NCBI GenBank assembly: GCA_011391125.1
Contig: JAABRE010000024.1
Coordinates: forward strand, 1 to 59,165
DNA length: 59,165 bases
DNA from: Synechococcales cyanobacterium S06
GTDB lineage: Bacteria > Cyanobacteriota > Cyanobacteriia > Cyanobacteriales > JAABRE01
Direction of reading: 5' to 3'
The position numbers and the translations under genes are program-made. Each line of letters begins with the position of its first letter. The stretch's first letter is position 1. Of the stretch, positions 9,503 through 18,600 are shown piece by piece. Under the pieces are notes generated by a model. It searched no databases. It was not told where the DNA came from and saw nothing but the letters and a program-made list of their open reading frames with translations.

Positions 9503-12208
9503 TTACATTTTTTGCCAAATTTTAATAGTTTTATCCGCACTACCACTAATAATTAGATTACCAGTCCTGTTAATGGCGACACCATAAACAGCATAGGAAT
9601 GACCCCTTAAAGTTTGCCGACATTGACCCGATTTTACATCCCATATTTTAAGACTATTATCACTACTTCCACTGACAATAGTCTTACCATTACTACTAAT
9701 GGCCACTGAGTAAATAGCAAAGGAATGACCGATTAAAGTTTGTAAACATTGACCCGATTTTACATCCCATATTTTAATGGAATTATCATTACTACCACTA
9801 ACAATTATTTGACCATTGGTAGTTATGGCAACAGAATTAACAATATCAGAATGGCCGGTTAAAATTTGTTGACATTGACCTGATTTTAAGTCCCAAATTT
9901 TAATTGTATTATCCTCATTACCAGTAATCATTTTTTTCCCATCTGCACTAATTACAACGGAATTAACTGTTTCTGAATGACCAGTTAAAGTTTGAATACA
10001 TTCACTGGTTTCCAAATCCCAAACTTTAATAATATTATTGCTACTACTACTAAAAATTTTCTTACCATCTGCACTTAGGGAAACTGATTGAACAGCATAG
10101 GAATAACCTTTTAAAGTTTTTAAACATTGACCGGTTTCCACATCCCAAATTTTAATGGTGTTATCTCCACTACCACTAACAATTTTATCAGCATTTGGTG
10201 TTAAGGCTACGGATGTTACCCAATATTCATGACCAATTAAAGTTTTAATATCTTCCCAAATTTCTGGTTTAACAATCTCAATAATTGGAGCATTTTTGCT
10301 AGATTTAAGGTTATTTTTACTGGGTAATTTCTTCATATTTAATTCATAAATTGGATCACCCCAAATTTTAATCGTATTATCCCAACTACCACTAATAATT
10401 TTATTAGCATCAGCTGTTATTGCTAGGGAATAAACTGATTTTGAATGTCCAGTTAAAGTGTTTAAACATTTCCCAGTTTCTATGTCCCAAATTTTAATAG
10501 TTTTGTCACTACTCGCACTAATAATTTTAGAATTATCCGGAGTAATTACGATGGAAATAACAGCATAGGAATGTCCACTTAAAGTTTTTAAACATGCTCC
10601 GGATTCTAAATCCCAAATTTTGATTGTCGTATCGCTACTACCACTAATAACTTTAGTACCATCTGGTGTTATTGCGACTACATAAATCCAATCTGAATGG
10701 CCGATTAATGTTTTTAGACAAGTTGCTGTTATTAATTCCCCTATTTCTAAGTTCCAAATTTTAATCGTTTTATCCACACTACCACTAACAAATTTATTAC
10801 CATCTGGTGTTATTGCGATGGAATGAATTGTCTCAGTATGTTTGGTTAAATCTAATAGACAAATCCCTACTTCTAAGTCCCAAATTTTAATGGTATTATC
10901 GCCACTACCACTAATAAATCTCGTACCATCTGGGGTTATTGCGATGGTATAAACCCAGTCTCGATGCTCTTTTAAAGTTTGTAAACAAACCCCGGTTTCG
11001 ATTTCCCAAATTGAGATTGTGTCATCTTTACTACCACTAATAATTTTAGTGCCATCCGGTGTTATTGCTAGTGAAATGATCGGTTGATCAGATTCGTTTA
11101 ATGTGTTTAAACATTGACCAGTTTCCAGGTCCCAAATTTTAATTGTCGCATCACTACTGCAACTAACCAGTTTACTATTATCAGGTGTTATGGCTAGGTC
11201 ATAAACCCAACTTAAATGTCCAGTTAATGTCTCTAAACATTTTAATTTTTGGTAATCAAAAGTTAAATTTACTAAGTCAATTTCAGGGGTGATTTCAGTT
11301 TCCTGATGAAGGGGTTTTGTTTCTTGAATCTCTGGTGATTTAAGCTCAGATTTGGGGGGAATAAATGAGTCAAGAGGCGTTTTTTTTGTAATTGTAGCAG
11401 AATAAATATAATTAATTAATTGAGCCGAAGTTAGTCTTTGTTTCGGGTTAATTGCTAAACATCTTTGGACAATTATACGCCATTTAGTCGGTAATTTACT
11501 TAAGTTAGATTGGCCGGAAATTACTTGTTTAATTAAATCTAAATTGGTTTCTATTTCTGAGGTTTTTCCCGTTAATAATTGGTATATTAACACTCCTAAT
11601 GACCACATATCCCAAGCTGGTGAAATATAACCTTGATAGATTTCCGGTGGTGGATATCCAATTGTTTTTAAGATCATGGTACTTTTAAAATTGTTAAGTG
11701 GGATAGTTTTTCCTAGGCCAAAATAGGATAATTTCCAATGATCTTTTACTTTTAAAACATTGGGTAGTTTCACATCTTTATGTATCATTACAGGTGTTTG
11801 ACTATGAAGATAATTTAAAGCTTTAGCTAAACCAAGAATTAGTTGTTCGGTTTCGGTTTCGGGCAGAAGTTTTTGTTTAATTTGATCTTCTAAATTAAAA
11901 TCAGCTTTTTCCATGACTAAATAGAAAAAATTTACGCCATTTAATTGACATTCCCCACAGGTAATACAGTCTAAAAAGTTAGGATGTTTAAGATTAGTTG
12001 CGATTATTAATTCGTCTATTTGTTTTTCGGCGTAGGTTGGATTAATAATAATTAATTTAACAGCTAAGGCTCTAATTAATCTATTTCTAATTAATTCATT
12101 GGCGATAAATACGGCCTCAAAACTGCCAACGGCCAGTAATTTTTGCAGATAATATTTGTTGTCTATTACCTGCTTTTCTAATTTTTTAAAAATAATATTT
12201 GCATTCAT
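9503..12208 (-). CDS. Ser/Thr kinase-like domain fused to 13 WD40 repeats; DFG Asp missing
   Basis: A 901-aa protein. Residues 20-270 form a Hanks-type kinase fold: glycine loop LLAVGSFEAVF, Lys51 in LAVK, catalytic HKD (143-145), Asn150, and DMWSLG at 200-205. The Mg-binding DFG is replaced by YFG (Tyr162), so the domain may be a pseudokinase or use metal unusually. After a linker, residues from about 325 to the end hold 13 WD40 units (about 42 aa each). Seven precede a linker around 640-680 and six follow it, compatible with two propellers. No transmembrane segment is obvious. Such cyanobacterial kinases act in signalling; the partner is unknown. Confidence 0.9.
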   Translation of the reverse strand: MNANIIFKKLEKQVIDNKYYLQKLLAVGSFEAVFIANELIRNRLIRALAVKLIIINPTYAEKQIDELIIATNLKHPNFLDCITCGECQLNGVNFFYLVMEKADFNLEDQIKQKLLPETETEQLILGLAKALNYLHSQTPVMIHKDVKLPNVLKVKDHWKLSYFGLGKTIPLNNFKSTMILKTIGYPPPEIYQGYISPAWDMWSLGVLIYQLLTGKTSEIETNLDLIKQVISGQSNLSKLPTKWRIIVQRCLAINPKQRLTSAQLINYIYSATITKKTPLDSFIPPKSELKSPEIQETKPLHQETEITPEIDLVNLTFDYQKLKCLETLTGHLSWVYDLAITPDNSKLVSCSSDATIKIWDLETGQCLNTLNESDQPIISLAITPDGTKIISGSKDDTISIWEIETGVCLQTLKEHRDWVYTIAITPDGTRFISGSGDNTIKIWDLEVGICLLDLTKHTETIHSIAITPDGNKFVSGSVDKTIKIWNLEIGELITATCLKTLIGHSDWIYVVAITPDGTKVISGSSDTTIKIWDLESGACLKTLSGHSYAVISIVITPDNSKIISASSDKTIKIWDIETGKCLNTLTGHSKSVYSLAITADANKIISGSWDNTIKIWGDPIYELNMKKLPSKNNLKSSKNAPIIEIVKPEIWEDIKTLIGHEYWVTSVALTPNADKIVSGSGDNTIKIWDVETGQCLKTLKGYSYAVQSVSLSADGKKIFSSSSNNIIKVWDLETSECIQTLTGHSETVNSVVISADGKKMITGNEDNTIKIWDLKSGQCQQILTGHSDIVNSVAITTNGQIIVSGSNDNSIKIWDVKSGQCLQTLIGHSFAIYSVAISSNGKTIVSGSSDNSLKIWDVKSGQCRQTLRGHSYAVYGVAINRTGNLIISGSADKTIKIWQKM

Positions 12209-12302
12209 AATTTTTAGATAAATTTATCGTCTTGGAATCTTTGCCTTTATTATAAAATTAATTCATGAATTACTCCTAATTAATGGTACTTATAGCCTTA
12301 TC

Positions 12303-12337
12303 AAAAAAGTAACCCCAGAGCAGAAATGCTCTAGGGC
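12303..12337 (-). terminator. Rho-independent terminator of psbV
   Basis: Read on the minus strand, CCCTAGAGCA and TGCTCTGGGG pair around a TTTC loop and are followed by TTACTTTTTT. It lies 54 bp downstream of the psbV stop. Confidence 0.85.
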
Positions 12338-12390
12338 GATGATTTCTTGGTAATTTTTAAAATCCGCTCTTGAAATCAGTCATGGTTGGC

Positions 12391-12882
12391 TTAGTTTAAT
12401 ACTTTACCAGCACCCCAACCAATACCACGGACTTTAGGTTGAACGAGAATATAACCAGCAACGGCTTTTAATTCGTTATCGGTATAATTTCTCATGCCGG
12501 GGAATAGATCAAGTCGTTTTGTGTTGGGGTGTAAATCAGAAATGTCGGTTTCACCATCATAACTGCCGGGATTTTTCAAAAAGTTAACGATACCGTTAAC
12601 ATTATCCCGAGAAGGTTCAGCAAGGGCTAAATCTTCACCACTTAAGGTTACATTAGGATTAGTTTTGGTTCGGCCTCCGTTATGGCAATAGGAACAGCTA
12701 TTTTGGAAAACTCGTTGTCCTTGTTGATATTCTTTAACACTCAAAACAACGGTGTCACCACCATCATTGAGAGATACGGTTCTGTCTTCAACACTCAATT
12801 CCACTGCGGAAGCATTACCAATATTGCATTGAAATACAAAAAATAAGGTGGCTACAAATCCCCAAATTAATCGCTTGATCAT
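12391..12882 (-). CDS. psbV: Photosystem II extrinsic protein V, cytochrome c-550
   Basis: A 163-aa precursor, from the ATG at 12882. A GAGGAGA ribosome site is 3 bases upstream, so this start is preferred over the 13-codon longer frame. A signal peptide runs to about NASA-VEL, directing the protein to the thylakoid lumen. The heme attachment motif is CSYCH, and the distal His ligand is likely in DLHPNTKR. PsbV stabilises the oxygen-evolving Mn-Ca cluster on the lumenal side of photosystem II. Length and C-terminal RGIGWGAGK match the family. It is monocistronic, with its own terminator. Confidence 0.96.
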   Translation of the reverse strand: MIKRLIWGFVATLFFVFQCNIGNASAVELSVEDRTVSLNDGGDTVVLSVKEYQQGQRVFQNSCSYCHNGGRTKTNPNVTLSGEDLALAEPSRDNVNGIVNFLKNPGSYDGETDISDLHPNTKRLDLFPGMRNYTDNELKAVAGYILVQPKVRGIGWGAGKVLN

Positions 12883-13099
12883 GGTTCTCCTCAAAAAAGT
12901 TATCTTAATCGAATACAGCAATCACTTAATCTCTGTCAGACTCAAACTAAGTAATCAAAATTAATTTACCTGTTATGATCCTTTTTGATCTAGTCTTTGA
13001 GACAAAATTATTATAAAGGTTAATTATAAATGAATTAAGCCTTTACACAAAAAAATGAAACACAGAGGTCTCAAAATTGTTACAATTGATAATCCATGA

Positions 13100-13648
13100 T
13101 TAACTGATCCCTTGTAACTCGTCTAAACGAGCTAAAACTTCCGCACTGTGGATGGCTGGTTGAACTCCGATGAAGATGGAACGCAAGTTGCCTTCTGGAT
13201 CGATGATATAGGTATGACGGAGGGGAGAACCCATCCATGAACCGTAAGCCTTACTGACTTTTCCATCAGTGTCCGACAAAAGGGGAAATTTTAGCCCTTC
13301 TGAATCACAAAATTCGGCATGGGAGTTGACATCATCAGCACTAACGCCGATAATTTGGGCATTTTTAGCTTGATATTGAGCTAAATCTTGCTGAAAACGT
13401 TTTGCTTGAAGGGTACAACCGGGAGTAAAATCCCGGGGGTAGAAGTATAACACAATCCACTGACCGCGATAATCGGATAAGGAGATTCTACCGTCACCCG
13501 TGTTGGTGGGCAAGGTAAACTCGGGAGCTGGTTGATTTAAGATTGGTGGTTTTCCGCCAAGAGCGATCGCTTCTGGGGTAAAATTAAACCAACTTAACCA
13601 AAGTAAACAGGGAATTAAGATTAATTGGAAAAAATGACGACGAGACAT
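13100..13648 (-). CDS. PrxQ/BCP-type peroxiredoxin with N-terminal signal
   Basis: A 182-aa AhpC/TSA-fold peroxidase. Residues 1-30 form a signal peptide or membrane anchor, so it probably acts in the lumen or periplasm. The peroxidatic Cys lies in FTPGCTLQAK. The resolving Cys usually five residues later in PrxQ is absent (LQAKRF), so it may work as a 1-Cys enzyme or use Cys in EFCDSEG. It reduces hydroperoxides with thioredoxin-type donors. It lies on the same strand upstream of psbV with a 217-bp gap, probably a separate transcript. Confidence 0.88.
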   Translation of the reverse strand: MSRRHFFQLILIPCLLWLSWFNFTPEAIALGGKPPILNQPAPEFTLPTNTGDGRISLSDYRGQWIVLYFYPRDFTPGCTLQAKRFQQDLAQYQAKNAQIIGVSADDVNSHAEFCDSEGLKFPLLSDTDGKVSKAYGSWMGSPLRHTYIIDPEGNLRSIFIGVQPAIHSAEVLARLDELQGIS

Positions 13649-14081
13649 AAATAAATCAGAGTAATTAGTTTAAATATTATAGCAATTAACCATTATTATT
13701 TGTTAATTATTAGTTATATTTTAGGGACTTCAAGAAAGTTAATTTATAATGGAGAGAAAAAAGTTAAAAACAAATTGCGACAACCTGCTAATACATGGAG
13801 GCTAATTTTCTTGAGGTAAAAAAAACTGAATTTAGGTATTTTTAGCTCAAAAAAAACCACATTTAGTTAATAATTTTGCCCTTATTTAATAGTAGTTTTA
13901 TCTGATAAGTACGACTAAACAATTAACAAATTTTTTGTATCTTTAAGGGAATTACTAACATATTATCCAGCAAAGTTTGAGTAATTCGCCGCAATATTTT
14001 AATTAGAGTTGATAATAGCTCACAGATCAAGGATAATAGATAAATAATAATAGATAATTAACAGATTAAGCAATAATAATT
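13649..14081. other. Intergenic region between divergent genes, no gene seen
   Basis: 433 bases, very A+T rich, between the peroxiredoxin (minus) and rbgA (plus). It must hold both promoters. A 16-codon ORF at 13795 has no recognisable product. No RNA gene or clear palindrome was recognised. Confidence 0.5.
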
Positions 14082-14924
14082 ATGGCGCTAATTCAATGGT
14101 ATCCCGGTCATATTGCCAAAGCAGAAAGAGACCTAAAAGAACAACTCAAAAAAGTTGATGTAGTTTTCGAAGTATTAGACGCAAGAATCCCTTTAGCTTC
14201 CCATCATCCGGATGTTAACTCATGGATTGGCAGTAAACCACGAATTTTAATTTTAAATCGAATGGACATGATTCCGGGGAGTGTTTGTCGAGAATGGGAA
14301 CAATGGTTTAAAGACCAAGGCGAAGTTCCCTATTTTACGAATGCGAAAGATGGTAAAGGAATCAAAGGGATTAAACAAGCCGCTTACAACGTAGGGCATC
14401 AAATCAACATAAAAAGAAAAGAAAAAGGGATGTTACCGAGAGCAGTGCGAGCAGTTGTCATCGGATTTCCTAACGTGGGAAAATCAGCTTTAATTAACCG
14501 TTTATTAGGGCGAAAAGCCGTTGCTAGTGCGAGAAAAGCGGGAGTCACTCGTCAATTACAATGGGTAAGATTATCCGAAGAAATGGAACTTTTAGACGCA
14601 CCAGGAGTGATTCCCAATAAGTTACATAACCAAGAAAATGCTATTAAATTAGCCATTTGTGAAGACATTGGCCAAGCAGCCTATGATAATCAAAGAATTA
14701 CTGCTCGCTTTATAGACTTATTAGTAGAGTTAAATATATCTGATAATTTAGAAATTCGTTACCAATTAAATCCCTTAGAAATGACAGGAGAAGAGTATAT
14801 TTATAACTTAGGTAAACAGCGTTTTAAAGGTGATATAGAAAGGGCGACAATGCAATTATTAAATGATTTTAGAAAAGGATTAATGGGGAATTTGCCCTTA
14901 GAATTTCCACCGATTATTTCTTAG
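14082..14924 (+). CDS. rbgA: Ribosome biogenesis GTPase RbgA/YlqF
   Basis: A 280-aa circularly permuted GTPase. G4 (NRMD, about 66-69) comes before G1 (GFPNVGKS, about 129-136), with G3 DAPG near 171, which is diagnostic of the YlqF/YawG class. The N-terminal IQWYPGHIAKAERDL is the family signature. It acts in the cytoplasm in late assembly of the 50S subunit. The C-terminal helical domain (about 185-280) is complete. A CTTTGCG-type repeat follows the stop. Confidence 0.93.
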   Translation: MALIQWYPGHIAKAERDLKEQLKKVDVVFEVLDARIPLASHHPDVNSWIGSKPRILILNRMDMIPGSVCREWEQWFKDQGEVPYFTNAKDGKGIKGIKQAAYNVGHQINIKRKEKGMLPRAVRAVVIGFPNVGKSALINRLLGRKAVASARKAGVTRQLQWVRLSEEMELLDAPGVIPNKLHNQENAIKLAICEDIGQAAYDNQRITARFIDLLVELNISDNLEIRYQLNPLEMTGEEYIYNLGKQRFKGDIERATMQLLNDFRKGLMGNLPLEFPPIIS

Positions 14925-14966
14925 GATTTGTTTTCTCACGCAAAGACGCAAAGGCGCAAAGGGAGT

Positions 14967-17900
14967 TTATTCTTTGTTCATTGAGGTAATAATTTTTAGG
15001 GTTTCCACACTAACTGTAGTCACTTTTTTAAATAAGTCGATTACCGTTTCTTTGTAATCAGAAAAATGATAATTATTAAAATGTTTGGAAATAGTTTCAT
15101 CTTTAATTTTCTTCTCTTTATATTGGTCTAAAATCCACTCTAATGCACTGCGATTTCCTAGTGTATATTCCCAGGCAATTTCGGGTACATTTTCTAAGGT
15201 GGTAATCTCATCAATGATTATTTGACCCTTGGTTTTATCTATTTTAAATTTGGGTTTTGGGGTTGAATGTAGAGACGTTGCATGTAACGTCTCTACAATT
15301 TGCAAAGGGTAAGGTTTAATTGTCTCATAATTTAAGTGTAAATCCATTAATTGTTTACCCCAATTTTTCCACTGATTAAAGTCATCATAAAAAGGAATTC
15401 TTGGGAAATCTCGTTTCAAATTCTGCTCGTATTTTTCCCGATATTTCGGATTATGTAACACAGCATAAATGTAATGAAATATATCAAGTTTAGTTATTTT
15501 CCTCACCCCCAACTTTTCTTCTGTAGGGGGATTAGCCCTCACCCCCAACCCCTCTCCCACAGGGTGAGGGGAGCTAGAATTGTCTGAAAGTCTTCTCCCC
15601 CCTCTCTCTGAGAAAGAGGGGGGTTGGGGGGGTGAGGGTTGATAATAATCCCTAAACTGCTGTAATCCCCAATCGCTTATATTGTCAAGGCGATCTCCAT
15701 TTTCATAAGTATATAAAGGAAGACATTGACAACCTGCTGGTAAACAGTTTAAATCTATAAGATAATTAGATGCTAAAGTATGAAAATCTTTAGGTGAAGA
15801 TAACCCCGGAATTATCATATATTTATTTTGTGGATTATAAATATTAAACCATTGATAAGTCATTCCGTTAAAATGTTTATCAAAATAAAAATACTGCTTA
15901 GTAAATGGCCGATATAAACAGAAAATAATCTGCTCTTGATTAAATTCTTTATTGATTTTTCTCTTTAAATAATTACTTAATTCCCGATCCCATTTTATGT
16001 TATTTTTCTCCTTAAATTGGTCATCTTCTATGGTTTGTTGATAAATATTAATTAAAAACTGCACCTTTTTCGTTAAATTTTCCTCGGAAAAATCATAAAC
16101 CCATTCGTCTCTTTGTGTTTTTAACCCATTTGTGAATAACTTAAAGATTGCTTGATCAGATTTTCCTGACTTAACATTTTTGTCAATTAAAGGTAGTAAT
16201 TCCTCGAAATCATTATCCACTTGATTAATCCAGTCAGCATTTTTGTCAGGGGTAATATGTACAAAAGGAATTTGAGCAAATTTATGACTTGCTAAAAATT
16301 GTAACTTTTCTTGACCACTATTAAAATTATTTAAAGAATTATAAAATATTTGACAGTTTTCCCTCACCTCCAACCCCTCTCCCAGAGGGTGAGGGGAGTC
16401 TGATTTTTTCACGAAAAAAGTAATTGCAACCCCTACCATAATATTAAAAACATTACCAGATTGATCACCTGCGCGAATATTACCACCTAAATCTATCGTA
16501 TAAACATAATCAAATTCCTCCGCAATAACCTTTCTAAAACCATCAAAAGTTAGTGCATCAATAAAGGAATTATTAGTAATAAATGCGATAATTCCGTTAT
16601 TATTTAATCGGTCAGTTGCCCACCGAATAAACCTAGTGTACATATCATACAATACTATTTGATTTTGAGTGCTTCCTTCTTTAACATAAGTATCTTTGAT
16701 ACGTTTATCTATGTTTTGATAACCACGATTAGCATTATTTTGACTGTAATTTTCCTGTTTAGCATTATAGGGAGGATTACCAATAATTACCGAAATTTTA
16801 CGGTCATTTTGATATACCCCCCCTAACCCCCCCTTGAAAGGGGGGGAAGGGGGGGTATTTTCCTTAGTCATGGAGAATAAATCCATTTGTTTGCCACTAA
16901 AAATGGTACTATCCAAAGTATCAACCAAACAGATATTATTAAACTCAAGATATTCTCCCATTTTCTGCTGAAATGTATATTCAATATTTAGGTTAGCAAT
17001 GTAATAGGGTAAAATCGAAACTTCATTGCAATGTATCTCATTTTTATATTTATATTTAAGGTTATTTGTTGGTAAATATTCGATAATTTCTGTGATAAAT
17101 GTACCTGTACCTGTAGCTGGGTCTAATATTTCAACATTCTGATCGCCCAAAAACTTGCCGAAATGTTTAAATAATAAATAATCCGTACTTTCGAGCATGA
17201 ATTTAACAATTTCATTGGGCGTATAAACAAGGCCTAATTTATCAGCAGTCAAAGGATTATAAGCTTTGTAAAATTCTTCATAGACAACTTTGAGAAACTT
17301 TTGTTTTTCATGGTGATTAACAATATTCGCAGCAGTTCTAATAATCACCGAGTAATAATTATTAATAGTTTTAAGAGTATTGCGTTTAATTTCACCGGTA
17401 AAAAAAGTATCCAAAACTCCCCTTAAAGACTTAGAAATATTATTTTCCTGATGAAATTGTCCCTCATTAAAAATGTTAATAAAAATATCCTCAGTTAAAA
17501 TATGTTGAATCATGATTTCCCTAACATCATTAACAGTAATATCAGGATTAATTGACTCTTGACAAAGTGCTAAAAATGTGTTTAATTCTTGTTTAAAATG
17601 TGGAAGGTGGGCAATTTTAACATCCTGAACAGATTGATCATTTTCTTGTCCAGAAATTGCCCACCTAACCAAAGGATTAATTAGATTTCTAAGAGTAGTT
17701 AAAATAGTAGGTAAATCTTGTTTAAAAGAAGAAATTGCTTCCCGAAAGTCCTTAACTTCAGGACGTTGATAATCAAGAAATAAATTAAGTATCTTATCTA
17801 ATTGGTCCGGGATTTGCATAGAAATCCGCAATATTTCCCGACCATTCTGATATAAAACAGCAGTTTGTGAGTCTTCAAATAAGATATTATCGTCAGGATA

Positions 17901-18233
17901 ACCATCGTTATTAAGTTTTGTTGCGATTTCCTGATCTAAATTATCAAACTTCCCTCCTTTTAAAGGGGGGGTAGGGGGGTACATCCACTTAATACCTTCC
18001 CAATAACCCCAATCTAAACGTAAAGCATCCTTAACAATTCCATCTAAGCGAATATTCGTATTTAACTTACTTTTGATAAATAATTCATTGACTAATAAAA
18101 AATCTCGTTTTTGGCAATAATGATTAAGTAACCTTTCAAAAGCAGGCCGAATAGACTGCTCATTATTACTACCACCAAAACGCTTTAAATTATCCAAATC
18201 TTTATAATAATTATTAATCTGAAAAAGTGACAT
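14967..18233 (-). CDS. Type ISP/IIG-like restriction-modification protein (N6-adenine methylase)
   Basis: A 1088-aa protein. The N-terminal 150 residues look like a degenerate PD-(D/E)XK region (RPAFERLL, LDGIVK, WGYWEGIK). Residues of about 250-700 are an N6-adenine methylase with motif I DPATGTGTF and motif IV NPPY, and the C-terminal part resembles the ISP specificity region. No DEAD-box helicase motif is visible. In relatives the nuclease motif normally reads YWEAKD or YWESKD. Here it reads YWEGIK directly followed by a repeat insertion, so cleavage may be lost. At least six in-frame palindromic repeats interrupt the coding sequence. It may be an active methylase with damaged nuclease, or still functional. 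Confidence 0.82.
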   Translation of the reverse strand: MSLFQINNYYKDLDNLKRFGGSNNEQSIRPAFERLLNHYCQKRDFLLVNELFIKSKLNTNIRLDGIVKDALRLDWGYWEGIKWMYPPTPPLKGGKFDNLDQEIATKLNNDGYPDDNILFEDSQTAVLYQNGREILRISMQIPDQLDKILNLFLDYQRPEVKDFREAISSFKQDLPTILTTLRNLINPLVRWAISGQENDQSVQDVKIAHLPHFKQELNTFLALCQESINPDITVNDVREIMIQHILTEDIFINIFNEGQFHQENNISKSLRGVLDTFFTGEIKRNTLKTINNYYSVIIRTAANIVNHHEKQKFLKVVYEEFYKAYNPLTADKLGLVYTPNEIVKFMLESTDYLLFKHFGKFLGDQNVEILDPATGTGTFITEIIEYLPTNNLKYKYKNEIHCNEVSILPYYIANLNIEYTFQQKMGEYLEFNNICLVDTLDSTIFSGKQMDLFSMTKENTPPSPPFKGGLGGVYQNDRKISVIIGNPPYNAKQENYSQNNANRGYQNIDKRIKDTYVKEGSTQNQIVLYDMYTRFIRWATDRLNNNGIIAFITNNSFIDALTFDGFRKVIAEEFDYVYTIDLGGNIRAGDQSGNVFNIMVGVAITFFVKKSDSPHPLGEGLEVRENCQIFYNSLNNFNSGQEKLQFLASHKFAQIPFVHITPDKNADWINQVDNDFEELLPLIDKNVKSGKSDQAIFKLFTNGLKTQRDEWVYDFSEENLTKKVQFLINIYQQTIEDDQFKEKNNIKWDRELSNYLKRKINKEFNQEQIIFCLYRPFTKQYFYFDKHFNGMTYQWFNIYNPQNKYMIIPGLSSPKDFHTLASNYLIDLNCLPAGCQCLPLYTYENGDRLDNISDWGLQQFRDYYQPSPPQPPSFSERGGRRLSDNSSSPHPVGEGLGVRANPPTEEKLGVRKITKLDIFHYIYAVLHNPKYREKYEQNLKRDFPRIPFYDDFNQWKNWGKQLMDLHLNYETIKPYPLQIVETLHATSLHSTPKPKFKIDKTKGQIIIDEITTLENVPEIAWEYTLGNRSALEWILDQYKEKKIKDETISKHFNNYHFSDYKETVIDLFKKVTTVSVETLKIITSMNKE
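15268..15297. repeat. Palindromic repeat inside coding sequence
   Basis: GTAGAGACGTT pairs with AACGTCTCTAC around a 6-base loop. It is translated in frame in the restriction-modification protein as part of ETLHATSLHSTPK. Confidence 0.85.
15502..15641. repeat. Compound C/G-rich repeat insertion inside coding sequence
   Basis: Three or more CCCTCACCCCCAACCCCTCTCCC-like blocks and their complements are stacked here. They add a low-complexity stretch rich in Pro, Gly and Arg (PPSFSERGG, PHPVGEGLGVR) to the restriction-modification protein without shifting the frame. Confidence 0.85.
16360..16401. repeat. C/G-rich palindromic insertion inside coding sequence
   Basis: CCCTCACC...CCCTCTCCC and GGGTGAGGGG arms form a hairpin. 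Translated as PHPLGEGLEVREN in the restriction-modification protein. Confidence 0.8.
16812..16858. repeat. C/G-rich palindromic insertion inside coding sequence
   Basis: Long runs of C then G (CCCCCCTAACCC and GGGGGGAAGGG) pair as a hairpin. Translated as TPPSPPFKGGLGGVYQ immediately before methylase motif IV. Confidence 0.85.
17607..17668. repeat. GGTGGGCAATTT inverted pair inside coding sequence
   Basis: AGGTGGGCAATTT and AAATTGCCCACCT flank about 36 bases. This is the same pair as in the intergenic repeat at 7808-7893. It is in frame within the restriction-modification gene. Confidence 0.75.
17946..17985. repeat. C/G-rich palindromic insertion next to the nuclease motif
   Basis: CCCTCCTTTTAAAGGGGGGG hairpin, translated as MYPPTPPLKGGKF. 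It sits directly after the degenerate nuclease motif EGIK. Confidence 0.8.
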
Positions 18234-18370
18234 AAATTTAATAAATTAAGTTTTTAACTAAATCGGGATAACTGATCAAATAATGACAAGATAAGCTAAA
18301 TAATTGTCAATTGCTAAATTAGTTTACAATAGTTAACAATTGTGAAATTAGCCCGATATTTTTAACAACC

Positions 18371-18544
18371 ATGACTAATCCTACGACTGAGCCAGGAACT
18401 GAAACTAATACCCCCCAAGATAGCTATGTTAAGTTAGCAATGCGCAATATGGTGCGAAAAAGAGGAACATCTTTAAAACATTTTTTCCTAACTGTCACAG
18501 GTTTGCTAGGATTATTAGTTGGTTTATCCTATTTAACAAAATAA
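18371..18544 (+). CDS. DUF3285 family small membrane protein
   Basis: A 57-aa protein from the ATG at 18371 to TAA at 18544. It contains the DUF3285 signature SYVKLAMRNMVRK followed by HFFLTVTGLLGLLVGLSYLTK, one C-terminal transmembrane helix. The family is cyanobacterial and uncharacterised. It is the first gene of the plus-strand row DUF3285, ybeY, dgkA, trpG, 56 bp before ybeY, and divergent from the restriction-modification gene. Confidence 0.85.
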   Translation: MTNPTTEPGTETNTPQDSYVKLAMRNMVRKRGTSLKHFFLTVTGLLGLLVGLSYLTK

Positions 18545-18554
18545 GAAAACCTAA

Positions 18555-18597
18555 CTTTGCGTCCAAACTTTGCGCCTTTGCGCCTTTGCGTGAGATA
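18555..18597 (+). repeat. CTTTGCG short tandem repeat
   Basis: ACTTTGCG, GCGCCTTTGCGCC and TTTGCGTGAGA units in direct order. Relatives occur at 14936-14961 (reverse), 46459, 46523, 48427 and 51688. This family often sits just after stop codons. Confidence 0.8.
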
Positions 18598-18600
18598 ATC

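Noticed and set aside
13795-13845. 16-codon ORF in the gap before rbgA
   Set aside because: No ribosome site of note, no similarity to known small photosystem subunits, too short to support.
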